From the NCBI GenBank assembly GCA_942490945.1, contig CALNYZ010000018.1, forward strand, positions 1,550,001-1,614,000: DNA of 64,000 nucleotides. Direction: 5' to 3'. The stretch comes from CALNYZ01 sp942490945. Lineage in GTDB: Bacteria > Pseudomonadota > Gammaproteobacteria > UBA6429 > Thiohalophilaceae. Made by a program: the position numbers and the translations under genes. Below, one piece after another: positions 24,953 to 33,732 of the stretch. Each line of letters begins with the position of its first letter. The first letter of the stretch is position 1. The notes below the pieces were generated by a model, which was not told where the DNA came from, did no database searches, and saw nothing but the letters and a program-made list of their open reading frames with translations.

Positions 24953-26101
24953 TCAGTATAGCTCGTAACAGCCTGTATTGATTATCGATTCAATGACAAT
25001 CCAGTGTTCAGGGTTGTTAGTGAATTCACGCAGTTTAGCCGTCGCAACAGACTCAGCACCCGACAGTAATTCGGCAAGCTCGCGATATTTTTCTGCCAGC
25101 CTGAAATGCTGACCATTTATATGGAACAGAATGGTTGATTCGTCATCCACTTGCAACAGGGTTCGACAACAGGGTTTGCGACGCAAGCTTGTGTATTGCA
25201 ACAGTGTTTTGAGTGAAATGGACTTTTGAATAGTGGTTTCCGCTTCTATCCATTCGCTATTTTCAGGTTTTGGTTGAGTCAGATAATCGCCCAACCATGC
25301 GGTTATTTGCCTGTTTTCGGTTATGGTATTCATCATGTGCTGGATCAAGTTCTGATGTGCTCGTTCGGACAACCAGTTCGATTGCGTATCGACGCTTAGC
25401 TTTGTGTCGGTATAAAAATTCTGTGCCGATATGACTGCCATGTCGTCGGTGTAGGCGCTGAGCAGTTCAATATTTGTTGGCGAGCGAAAGCCGATGGAGT
25501 AGGTTACTGAAAAGTCTTCTGCAATACCATGATGAGCCACCCCGGGTGGCAGATATAAAAGATCACCAGGTTTTGCTGTGAAGGTTTGTTCAGCATTGAA
25601 TGCACGGAGTATCGACAAGTCGGTGTCGGGGAAGCAATCAGTCCGATCAAAGCTATGCTGGTTAATTTTCCATGTCTTGCTGCCTTCGGCCTGAAACAAA
25701 AACACATCGTAATTATCCACATGCGGTCCCACCGAGGCACCGTCCGGTGCCAGGCTCACCATCACATCATCAATACGCCAGGCAGGTATAAAATCAAAAT
25801 AGCGCAGCAAATCAGTATAGGCGTGATGATGCTTGTCCAGGTCCTGTATGAGCAGACTCCATCCGGTACGCGGTAATTTGCCTAACTGCTCCTCGTTGAA
25901 GGGGCCATATTCGAGTTGCCAGTCATTTTTTTTATATTCTGTAATCAATCGACTGGTGTAATCTTCTTCGCAGGCAAAGCCGGCCAGTTCGTCGACCGTA
26001 AAGGGTTGTGCAAAATCCGGAATGGCTTGTTCGATAAATAATGGCTGGCGTTGCCAATACCTGGCAAGGAATGTATCAGGTTGAAATTGATGAAGTTTCA
26101 A
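24953..26101 (-). CDS. roxA: ribosomal protein uL16 3-hydroxylase RoxA (JmjC oxygenase)
   Basis: The 382-residue protein is a 2-oxoglutarate- and Fe(II)-dependent oxygenase that hydroxylates an arginine of ribosomal protein uL16. The N-terminus FQPDTFLARYWQRQPLFIEQA is characteristic. The iron ligands are HxD in VGPHVDNYDVFLFQ (about residues 125-140) and the distal His in PPGVAHHGIAEDFSVTYSIGFR. A C-terminal winged-helix region follows. Length and order match YcfD/RoxA. It lies six bases after purB, and both are likely on one transcript. Confidence 0.9.
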   Translation of the reverse strand: MKLHQFQPDTFLARYWQRQPLFIEQAIPDFAQPFTVDELAGFACEEDYTSRLITEYKKNDWQLEYGPFNEEQLGKLPRTGWSLLIQDLDKHHHAYTDLLRYFDFIPAWRIDDVMVSLAPDGASVGPHVDNYDVFLFQAEGSKTWKINQHSFDRTDCFPDTDLSILRAFNAEQTFTAKPGDLLYLPPGVAHHGIAEDFSVTYSIGFRSPTNIELLSAYTDDMAVISAQNFYTDTKLSVDTQSNWLSERAHQNLIQHMMNTITENRQITAWLGDYLTQPKPENSEWIEAETTIQKSISLKTLLQYTSLRRKPCCRTLLQVDDESTILFHINGQHFRLAEKYRELAELLSGAESVATAKLREFTNNPEHWIVIESIINTGCYELY

Positions 26102-26107
26102 TTGTCG

Positions 26108-27475
26108 CTAGATATCTTTTGCCAATTGTGTGGCAATACCAATATACGTTGCAGGAGTCATACTCTTGAGTGATTGTTTGGCACTGTCAGGAATGTCGAG
26201 ACCCTCTATAAAAGTGGCCAGTGATGCGGCGGTAATTTTTTGTCCGCGTGTCAGTTCCTTGAGCTTTTCATACGGGTTGGCCACACCATAGCGACGCATA
26301 ACCGTCTGGATTGGTTCGGCCAGCACTTCCCAGTTGTCATTTAGTAATTTTTCCAGTTGTGCATGATTGACTTCAATTTTGCTCAAGCCTTTGAGGCTGG
26401 AATGATAAGCGATCACGCTGTGCGCAACCCCAACGCCGAGGTTACGTAATACTGTTGAATCAGTTAAGTCACGCTGCATACGCGAGATTGTCAGTTTTTG
26501 CGCCAGATGAGTGAACAGTGCATTGGCTATACCAATGTTGCCTTCCGAGTTTTCAAAATCAATCGGATTAACTTTATGCGGCATCGTGGACGAGCCCACT
26601 TCACCCTTGACGACTTTTTGTTTGAAATAACCCATCGATATATAGGTCCAGATATCGCGATTAAAATCGAGCAGGATATTGTTAAAACGTGCCAGGGCAT
26701 CAAAATATTCAGCGATGTAATCATGCGGTTCGATTTGAATAGTGTACGGGTTTTGCTGCAGACCGAGACCTTCGATAAATTGTCGGCTAAAGGCAGGCCA
26801 GTCGACTTCAGGGTAGGCACTCAGATGCGCATTGTAATTACCCACTGCGCCATTGGCTTTGCCCAGCAAGCTTACCGATTGAAATTGTTCAAACTGCCGT
26901 TGCAGTCGTGCAACGATGTTGGCAAATTCCTTGCCGATAGTTGACGGCGATGCAGGTTGGCCGTGCGTATGACACAACATTGGTATAGCGGCGTAGTCAT
27001 GCGCTTTTTGTTTCAGATCGGCAATCAGACTCTGCATCAGTGGCACTAATACTTTTTCGCGCGCGGCTTTTAGCATGAGTCCATGTGAAAGATTATTAAT
27101 ATCTTCAGATGTACAGGCGAAGTGAATAAACTCGCTGACTTTTTCGATTTCGGCCTGGCCCTGAATTTTTTCCTTGAGGAAGTATTCGACCGCTTTCACG
27201 TCGTGATTGGTGGTGCGTTCGATTTCCTTGATGCGGATGGCATCGGTTTCGCTGAATTCGCTGATGATATTGTCGAGGAATTTGTTGGCAGCTGCACTGA
27301 AGGCGGGGACTTCCTTGATTGCCGGTTGGCTGGCTAACTGTTGTAACCAGCGTATTTCCACCAGCACACGGTGATAAATCAGGCCGTATTCACTGAATAT
27401 GGGACGTAGTTCGTCCACGCGGCTGCTGTAGCGACCGTCGACAGGGGAGATGGCAGTGAGTGAGCTGTGTGACAT
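26108..27475 (-). CDS. purB: adenylosuccinate lyase PurB
   Basis: The 455-residue enzyme acts twice in purine synthesis, cleaving fumarate from SAICAR and from adenylosuccinate. The fumarase-superfamily signature GSSTMPHKVNPIDFENSEGN is present in the second half, and the N-terminus SLTAISPVDGRYSSRVDELRPIFSE and the HTHGQPASPSTIGKE motif are intact. The length matches PurB of gammaproteobacteria. It is followed by roxA after six bases. Confidence 0.96.
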   Translation of the reverse strand: MSHSSLTAISPVDGRYSSRVDELRPIFSEYGLIYHRVLVEIRWLQQLASQPAIKEVPAFSAAANKFLDNIISEFSETDAIRIKEIERTTNHDVKAVEYFLKEKIQGQAEIEKVSEFIHFACTSEDINNLSHGLMLKAAREKVLVPLMQSLIADLKQKAHDYAAIPMLCHTHGQPASPSTIGKEFANIVARLQRQFEQFQSVSLLGKANGAVGNYNAHLSAYPEVDWPAFSRQFIEGLGLQQNPYTIQIEPHDYIAEYFDALARFNNILLDFNRDIWTYISMGYFKQKVVKGEVGSSTMPHKVNPIDFENSEGNIGIANALFTHLAQKLTISRMQRDLTDSTVLRNLGVGVAHSVIAYHSSLKGLSKIEVNHAQLEKLLNDNWEVLAEPIQTVMRRYGVANPYEKLKELTRGQKITAASLATFIEGLDIPDSAKQSLKSMTPATYIGIATQLAKDI

Positions 27476-27650
27476 GCGATAAATTCCGTTAAAAACAACA
27501 TTTTACCGGAATTTATCGAATAAAAATAGTTTACCGTGATGCAGAAACTGCATCGATATCTGATCACGTACGAGACTGCTTTGGTGTCAAGCAGGCGGTG
27601 TGATTACTGTGATTACACTGGATTAAGCCAGAAAACGTAAAGGTTAGTAA

Positions 27651-27848
27651 TTAACCTGTACGTTTGTAGATTAACCCCGATTTCAGCATCAGTTCGCCGG
27701 ATTTTAGTTGATCGAGCGGGCAACCATCGTTGTCGCATTCTGCGACACGGTTATATTCAAACCGGGTGTCGTTTGCTTCGATTACTTGAAAAATGGGTTT
27801 ACCAAGGTGCATACCAACTGTCGGGCCAATGACTTTATGCTTTTCCAC
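27651..27848 (-). CDS. small conserved hypothetical protein, 65 aa
   Basis: The soluble protein MEKHKVIGPTVGMHLGKPIF...EYNRVAECDNDGCPLDQLKSGELMLKSGLIYKRTG has two Cys in an acidic loop and no membrane segment. A ribosome-binding site (ggagtaac on the minus strand) precedes the ATG. It looks like a member of a small conserved gammaproteobacterial family, function unknown. Confidence 0.72.
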   Translation of the reverse strand: MEKHKVIGPTVGMHLGKPIFQVIEANDTRFEYNRVAECDNDGCPLDQLKSGELMLKSGLIYKRTG

Positions 27849-27994
27849 TTGTTACTCCTGAGAATTAAAATTTATTACTGGATCACTAAAGCTATCGGCC
27901 TCTCTGACCTGGGCTTTAGAAAATCTTAAAATGACATTTTCGAAGTGTGATGGGATGCAAAATTGAAGTGTGTCTAATTCACAGAGCCTGATTT

Positions 27995-28032
27995 CTCCGA
28001 CTGTCACAGTTAATACATTGTGACAGTCGGAG
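27995..28032 (-). terminator. strong hairpin downstream of acnA
   Basis: A 14-bp perfect inverted repeat (ctccgactgtcaca / tgtgacagtcggag) around a 10-base loop lies 44 bases after the acnA stop. No long T run follows in the acnA direction, so it may act as a terminator with a weak tail or as an mRNA 3'-end stabiliser. A short T run does follow on the plus strand. Confidence 0.65.
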
Positions 28033-28075
28033 TGCTTTTCAACACTAAACGGGTGCGGGTTTGGATTTCGTGTAA

Positions 28076-30733
28076 TTACGCAGCAAGTTGTCTTAATACG
28101 TACTGCAGAATACCGCCATTCTGGTAATACTCAATTTCTTGTGGCGTATCTATTCGTACCAGCGCGGTAAATTCTGTCGTTTTACCGTCTTCTGCAGTGG
28201 CGACAACAGACACCGTTTTTGCTTCGCCGTTCTTCAGACCATTAATCGACATCACCTCGCGTCCAGTCAGGCCTAACGATGCGGCTGAGGAACCTGCCTC
28301 GAACTGTAGCGGCAAAATACCCATACAAACCAGATTAGTACGGTGGATACGTTCATAGCTTTCGGCGATAACCGCCTGGATACCGAGCAGGCGTGGGCCT
28401 TTCGCTGCCCAGTCACGTGATGAACCGGAACCATATTCCTTGCCAGCGATGACAACGAGCGGCACGTTTTCCGCTTTATATTGCATGGCTGCGTCATAAA
28501 TCGACATGGGCTGATCACTGGGAAGGTGAATGGTGACGCCGCCTTCTGTGCCTGGCGCCAGCAAGTTTCGCAAGCGAATGTTGGCAAAGGTGCCACGCAT
28601 CATGACTTCATGATTACCACGTCGGGAACCGAGCGAGTTAAAGTCTTTTTGCACGACGCCATGTTCAATCAGGTATTTACCCGCGGGACTGTCAGGTTTA
28701 ATCGCCCCGGCAGGTGAAATATGATCTGTCGTTACCGAATCGCCCAGCAAAGCTAACACCCGTGCGCCGCTGATATCCGCGATGTCACTTGTTTCCAGCG
28801 TCATGCCTTCGAAATATGGCGGGTGTTTGACGTAAGTTGAATCGTCCGACCAGTCGAACAGTTTGCCGGCCGGTGAAGTTAATTGCTGCCAGCGGGATTC
28901 GCCTGCAAACACGTCCTGGTAACTTTTGGTAAATTCATCGCGCGTCACATGCAACAATGCTTCTTGCACTTCTTGTTGAGTTGGCCAGATGTCTTTCAGG
29001 TAGACCGGCTTACCATCTGCATCTTCAGTAAGCGGTTCGTTATAAATATCAATATCCATGCGTCCGGCGATGGCATAGGCCACGACCAGTGGGGGTGAGG
29101 CCAGATAGTTCATACGCACCTCGGCATGCACCCGGCCTTCAAAATTACGGTTGCCCGACAGTACCGAGCAAACTGATAAATTTCCTTCGGCAATCGCCTT
29201 GGACACCGGAGGGGGTAATGGGCCTGAATTACCTATACAGGTCGCACAGCCATAACCGACGACATGAAAGCCAAGTTGTTCCAATACACCCATCAGATTC
29301 GCATCTTGCAGATATTCAGTAACCACGCGCGAGCCGGGGGCAAGTGAGGTTTTAACCCAGGGTTTGACTTTAATACCACGCGCGACGGCTTTTTGTGCGA
29401 CCAGACCCGCCCCCAGCATTACTGAAGGATTGGATGTGTTGGTACAGGAGGTAATAGAGGCAATCACAACCGAACCGTCATTGAGTTCGAATGTTTCGCC
29501 GTTTATTTCACCCGTTACCGGATTGCTCTGCAGGTCTCGTTCTTTTTTCAGTGCCGCGAGTGCTTCAATGAACATGGGTTTGGATTTAGATAATGGCACA
29601 CGATCTTGCGGGCGTTTTGGTCCGGCAAGGCTGGGCACAACTGTCGCTAAATCCAGCTCAACGCTGCTGGAGAATTTGGGAACGACGCTATTGGCATCGC
29701 GGAACATGCCTTGTGCCTTGGCATACGCTTCGACTAGTGCGATTTGCTGTTCGTCACGGCCCGATAAACGAAGATAGTTAAGGGTTTCATTGTCGATGGG
29801 GAAAATACCGCAAGTGGCGCCATATTCGGGTGCCATATTGGCAATGGTGGCGCGATCCGCAAGGGATAGATGATCCAGTCCGTCACCGTAAAAGTCGACA
29901 AATTTGCCCACTACACCGTGTTTACGCAGAATCTCGACAATGGTCAGCACCAGATCGGTTGCTGTGGTGCCTTCCGGTAGTGATCCTTTCAAATTAAATC
30001 CGACCACTTGCGGAATCAGCATGGAAACAGGCTGGCCGAGCAGGGCGGCTTCTGCCTCAATACCACCGACACCCCAGCCGAGCACACCAAGTCCATTCAC
30101 CATGGTGGTATGTGAATCCGTACCGACCAACGTATCCGGATAGGCCTGGGTGACACCGTTGTTGTCTTTTTCAAATACCACGCGGGCAAGATACTCAAGA
30201 TTGACCTGGTGCACGATGCCGGTATCGGGTGGCACGACCTTGAAATCATTAAAGGCTTTTTGCCCCCACTTGAGAAAACTGTAGCGTTCCTGATTGCGCT
30301 GATATTCGTGGTCGGCATTTTGTTGCATAGCTTCAGGCTTGCCGAATACATCAATTTGTACGGAATGATCAATGACCAGTTCTGCCGGTGACAAGGGATT
30401 TATTTTGTCCGGATCGCCACCCAGCGCCTGCATGGCATTGCGCATGGCAGCGAGGTCAACGACGGCAGGTACACCGGTAAAATCCTGCATTAAAACACGT
30501 GCGGGTGTGTAGGCGATTTCACGACTGGGTTCTGCTTTTGCATCCCAGTTTGCGAGTGCCTTGATATCCTCTGCGGTAACGACCTTACCATCTTCATGAC
30601 GAAGCAGATTTTCTAACAAAATCTTCAGTGAGTAGGGCAGAAGTTGACTGCCTTCTACTGCACCCAGTTTGAAGATTTCATAGGTTTTACCATTAACCTT
30701 TAAGTCTGTCCGTGCATTAAAACTGTTAGTCAT
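28076..30733 (-). CDS. acnA: aconitate hydratase AcnA
   Basis: The 885-residue enzyme converts citrate to isocitrate in the TCA cycle using a 4Fe-4S cluster. The cluster cysteines lie in SITSCTNTSNPSVM and YGCATCIGNSGPL. The IRP1/AcnA-type N-terminus (MTNSFNARTDLKVNGKTYEIFKLG) and the C-terminal swivel domain (AGKEYGSGSSRDWAAKGPRLLG) are intact and in the order of monomeric AcnA. A perfect palindrome lies about 75 bases upstream of its start. Confidence 0.97.
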   Translation of the reverse strand: MTNSFNARTDLKVNGKTYEIFKLGAVEGSQLLPYSLKILLENLLRHEDGKVVTAEDIKALANWDAKAEPSREIAYTPARVLMQDFTGVPAVVDLAAMRNAMQALGGDPDKINPLSPAELVIDHSVQIDVFGKPEAMQQNADHEYQRNQERYSFLKWGQKAFNDFKVVPPDTGIVHQVNLEYLARVVFEKDNNGVTQAYPDTLVGTDSHTTMVNGLGVLGWGVGGIEAEAALLGQPVSMLIPQVVGFNLKGSLPEGTTATDLVLTIVEILRKHGVVGKFVDFYGDGLDHLSLADRATIANMAPEYGATCGIFPIDNETLNYLRLSGRDEQQIALVEAYAKAQGMFRDANSVVPKFSSSVELDLATVVPSLAGPKRPQDRVPLSKSKPMFIEALAALKKERDLQSNPVTGEINGETFELNDGSVVIASITSCTNTSNPSVMLGAGLVAQKAVARGIKVKPWVKTSLAPGSRVVTEYLQDANLMGVLEQLGFHVVGYGCATCIGNSGPLPPPVSKAIAEGNLSVCSVLSGNRNFEGRVHAEVRMNYLASPPLVVAYAIAGRMDIDIYNEPLTEDADGKPVYLKDIWPTQQEVQEALLHVTRDEFTKSYQDVFAGESRWQQLTSPAGKLFDWSDDSTYVKHPPYFEGMTLETSDIADISGARVLALLGDSVTTDHISPAGAIKPDSPAGKYLIEHGVVQKDFNSLGSRRGNHEVMMRGTFANIRLRNLLAPGTEGGVTIHLPSDQPMSIYDAAMQYKAENVPLVVIAGKEYGSGSSRDWAAKGPRLLGIQAVIAESYERIHRTNLVCMGILPLQFEAGSSAASLGLTGREVMSINGLKNGEAKTVSVVATAEDGKTTEFTALVRIDTPQEIEYYQNGGILQYVLRQLAA

Positions 30734-30806
30734 CGGTGCTCCTTCGAACGTAAATTGTTATTCCCTGCATTGCAGACAGGTGTAGGTAATGGTCAGGTTG
30801 TTCTGT

Positions 30807-30829
30807 AAGTATCAGATTGTATGATACTT
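30807..30829 (-). promoter_or_regulatory. palindromic putative operator upstream of acnA
   Basis: A perfect 8-bp inverted repeat AAGTATCA-gattgta-TGATACTT. On the minus strand its centre is TACAAT, a good -10 box for acnA transcription, so a repressor bound here would block the promoter. The -35 region is weak. Which regulator binds is not visible. Confidence 0.55.
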
Positions 30830-30909
30830 CACCAGCATAATGCCGCCACCCTTAAGTGACACTATTTTACACGATTGTGGCGATATGTTCAGAGTTGCCA
30901 ATGTCGCGA

Positions 30910-31560
30910 TTATACGGTATGGGAGAAGTTGCGGTTTTTTAATGCGTATTCCGCCGCCTCGATAAATTTTTTACGTCGGAATATCAGGTGCCAGCGTCGG
31001 CCACCGAGTTGTCTGAACAGTACCGCCGCACGTATACCGGCAAGCAGTAAACTGCGTACTTTATTTACGTTATCGATATTGGATAAATGATGTTGCTCAC
31101 CCATGACCATCACTTTTGGAAACAGTGTGCTGATGGTGCTTTCATAAAGCGACGCCAGATTCGCCAATACATTTTCGTGAATCACTGAATCAAAATGTTG
31201 TGACTGTTGTCGTGCGCGGTTAATGCCTTTATCAAGCTGTTGCAGCATGTCACCATTTTTTGCGAGCTTTCTTTCCAGCACCAACAAACTGATCACAATT
31301 CGGGCGATATTTATATCCGGGTTGTTCGTGCCGCTGTTGAGTTGACTGCTGAGAGTCTGCAGTCCCTGAAACAGGTTGTTGGTACTATTATATATAGCAA
31401 TAGTGGAAGGAGCGTCTTCAACAAAAATACTATTGATAAGTGTTTTTAAATCATCAGAGGAGGTGTTGCCCTGATGTGCCAACGCATTAACACAATGTGC
31501 TGCCTGGAAGATTGCTGCCAATGCGTAGGTTTGATTGACCAGATTGTTATTTGTGCTCAT
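30910..31560 (-). CDS. hflD: HflD-like protein (lysogenization regulator homologue)
   Basis: The 216-residue protein is all-helical and peripherally membrane-associated in E. coli, where HflD binds phage lambda CII. The start MSTNNNLVNQTYALAAIFQAAHCVNALA is typical. The ATG at 31560 overlaps the mnmA stop region, which fits the conserved mnmA-hflD arrangement. A longer in-frame start eight codons upstream is less likely. Its wider role in bacteria without lambda-like phages is unclear. Confidence 0.88.
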   Translation of the reverse strand: MSTNNNLVNQTYALAAIFQAAHCVNALAHQGNTSSDDLKTLINSIFVEDAPSTIAIYNSTNNLFQGLQTLSSQLNSGTNNPDINIARIVISLLVLERKLAKNGDMLQQLDKGINRARQQSQHFDSVIHENVLANLASLYESTISTLFPKVMVMGEQHHLSNIDNVNKVRSLLLAGIRAAVLFRQLGGRRWHLIFRRKKFIEAAEYALKNRNFSHTV

Positions 31561-32636
31561 TCTATAATCCCGCCGCCAAGGCATATGTCATCGCGATAAA
31601 AAACGACTGACTGGCCAGGTGTGATGGCCCATTGGGGTTGCGCAAAGACAACTTTATATATTTCGTTTTCCCTGTGTATCGTACAGACTGCATCCTGTTG
31701 TCGATACCGTGTTTTTGCGGTACAGGCAAAAGGAAAAGTATCAGGTGTGTCGGTAATCCAGTGAGTTTGAGTGATAGTCAGTGTGTCCTTGTGCAACAGG
31801 GGATGGTCATGATTTTGTACCACGATAAGCTTGTTGTTTGTCATATCCTTGGCAGCAACATACCATGCCGCGCCATCACTGTTTTTAACACCGCCGATTT
31901 TTAATCCTTTACGCTGGCCAATGGTGTGATACATCAGACCATCATGTTGACCGATCACCGTACCGTCTTCTGTCACGAGGTCGCCAGGGCGGGCAGGTAA
32001 ATAGGTCTGTAGAAAATCTTTAAAGCGTCGTTCGCCAATAAAACATATGCCGGTACTGTCTTTCTTGTCATGGGTAACAAAGCCATTTTCATGTGCAATT
32101 TTTCTTACCTGTGATTTTGGCAAGGCAGACAGCGGAAAAACAGCATGCGCTAACTGGTATTGATTTAATAAATATAAAAAATAGCTCTGGTCTTTATCGG
32201 TATCATGCCCACGTGTAAGGTAGTACTTGTTATCCTGTTGGCGTATTCCTGCGTAATGACCGGTTGCAATTTTAGTGGCACCAAGCGACAGGGCATAATC
32301 AAGAAATGCTTTAAATTTAATTTCTTTATTGCAAAGCACATCCGGGTTGGGTGTGTGCCCGGCCTTGTATTCAGCCAGAAAATATTCAAATACGCGATCC
32401 CAATACTGATCAGCGAAATTTACACTATGTAATGTAACATTTAATTTGTCACAAACCGCCTGTGCGTCATGTAAATCCTGTTCCGCTGCACAATACTCAT
32501 CAGTATCATCGGCTTCCCAGTTTTTCATAAATACAGCTTCCACGTCATGACCTTGTTGCAAAAGTAGCAGCAAGGCGACGGAGGAATCGACTCCGCCAGA
32601 CAGGCCAACAATAATTTTACGGTTATTAGTAGACAT
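31557..32636 (-). CDS. mnmA: tRNA 2-thiouridylase MnmA
   Basis: This enzyme adds sulfur at position 2 of the wobble uridine of Glu, Gln and Lys tRNAs, receiving it through a sulfur relay (typically TusE). The PP-loop GLSGGVDSS is at the N-terminus, and the sequence has the Cys of CNKEIKFKAFLDYAL and GICFIGERRFKDFL. The start MSTNNRKIIVGLSGG at 32636 gives 359 residues; an upstream ATG at 32672 would add 12. It overlaps the end of the nudix gene by 11 bases and the hflD start at its own stop. Confidence 0.95.
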   Translation of the reverse strand: MSTNNRKIIVGLSGGVDSSVALLLLLQQGHDVEAVFMKNWEADDTDEYCAAEQDLHDAQAVCDKLNVTLHSVNFADQYWDRVFEYFLAEYKAGHTPNPDVLCNKEIKFKAFLDYALSLGATKIATGHYAGIRQQDNKYYLTRGHDTDKDQSYFLYLLNQYQLAHAVFPLSALPKSQVRKIAHENGFVTHDKKDSTGICFIGERRFKDFLQTYLPARPGDLVTEDGTVIGQHDGLMYHTIGQRKGLKIGGVKNSDGAAWYVAAKDMTNNKLIVVQNHDHPLLHKDTLTITQTHWITDTPDTFPFACTAKTRYRQQDAVCTIHRENEIYKVVFAQPQWAITPGQSVVFYRDDICLGGGIIE

Positions 32637-33069
32637 AATTTTGCAGGATTGACAATGGGTAGTGGCTACCATCTATATAGTCATTCAATGATTGCTTCAC
32701 AAGAGGTGAACGGTGTTCAAGATCCGTATTGTGAAAATCATTTGCAGATAACCAGTGCGTACGAATTATTTCCTTATCCAGTTTTGCATCAGTATGTTCT
32801 TTTATCGCTTCGCAGTAAAAACAAAAGCGTATATAAGTCGCGGCTTTGTCAGTTATCTGCAGCTGATAAATGCCGGACAGGAATTCCGGGCGAACATCCC
32901 AGCCAGTTTCTTCAAGACATTCCCGCACTACGGCTTCCGTGAGTGTCTCATGTAACTCAAGATGACCGGCAGGTTGATTTATAAAAACCTTGTTGTTTAT
33001 CATTTCTTCGACAAACAGAAACCTGTCATTTTTTTTAACAATTGCAGCTACTGTAATATGGAGGGGCAT
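32626..33069 (-). CDS. nudJ: NudJ-like Nudix hydrolase
   Basis: The 147-residue enzyme hydrolyses nucleoside diphosphate-linked compounds. The Nudix box is GHLELHETLTEAVVRECLEETGWD, close to GX5EX7REUXEEXGU. The position between rluE and mnmA matches E. coli nudJ (ymfB), known as a phosphatase for thiamine pyrophosphate precursor and nucleoside phosphates. The symbol rests on synteny and motif. Confidence 0.88.
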   Translation of the reverse strand: MPLHITVAAIVKKNDRFLFVEEMINNKVFINQPAGHLELHETLTEAVVRECLEETGWDVRPEFLSGIYQLQITDKAATYIRFCFYCEAIKEHTDAKLDKEIIRTHWLSANDFHNTDLEHRSPLVKQSLNDYIDGSHYPLSILQNYVY

Positions 33070-33075
33070 AATGGA

Positions 33076-33627
33076 TTATTTCCGTGAACCAAATTTAATG
33101 CAGCGATACTCACCTGGCGGGATATTGTCGATAGTGTATTCGGCCACAGCATAACGTATCAGACGTAATGTAGGGAAGTCGATATGCGCAGTCATACGAC
33201 GAACTTGCCGATTTTTGCCTTCCGTGATCCTGATCTCGAGCCAGCTTGTCGGGATCGACAGTCGGGTACGAATAGGAGGGGTACGTGGCCATATATCCGG
33301 TTGTTCAATAATCCGAACTTTTGCAGGTCGGGTTAATCCATCTTTTAGATGCAGGCCGGTACGGAAAGCTGTCAAAGCCGATTCATCCGGAATACCTTCT
33401 ACTTGCGCCCAATAGACTTTTTCTTTTTCAAATTTTGGGTTTGATATTCGCTGTTGTAGTTTACCATCATCAGTTAGCAGCAACAGACCCTCTGAATCCT
33501 TGTCGAGCCGGCCGGCCGGGTATATATTTTTTACCGGGATAAAATCGCTGAGGGTTTGCGCGCCACCACAGTCGGAGAATTGCGATACCACACCATAGGG
33601 TTTGTTGAACAGATAAATATTTGTCAT
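33076..33627 (-). CDS. rluE: 23S rRNA pseudouridine synthase RluE-like
   Basis: The 183-residue enzyme modifies uridine in 23S rRNA. The catalytic Asp lies in YPAGRLDKDSEGLLLLT (GRLDxxxxG), and the later EGKNRQVRRM motif is typical of the RsuA/RluE group. There is no N-terminal S4 domain, as in RluE. Start MTNIYLFNKPYG at 33627; the upstream ATG at 33663 is less likely. It heads the rluE-nudJ-mnmA-hflD group. Confidence 0.9.
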   Translation of the reverse strand: MTNIYLFNKPYGVVSQFSDCGGAQTLSDFIPVKNIYPAGRLDKDSEGLLLLTDDGKLQQRISNPKFEKEKVYWAQVEGIPDESALTAFRTGLHLKDGLTRPAKVRIIEQPDIWPRTPPIRTRLSIPTSWLEIRITEGKNRQVRRMTAHIDFPTLRLIRYAVAEYTIDNIPPGEYRCIKFGSRK

Positions 33628-33732
33628 GTTTTGTCGGTATATCAAAGTCACAAATGTTATCATGATTATTATAAAAAGGTATTATTCCATATGGAATCGG
33701 TAGATGAAATTACGTAGACGGTATGCCCCGGT

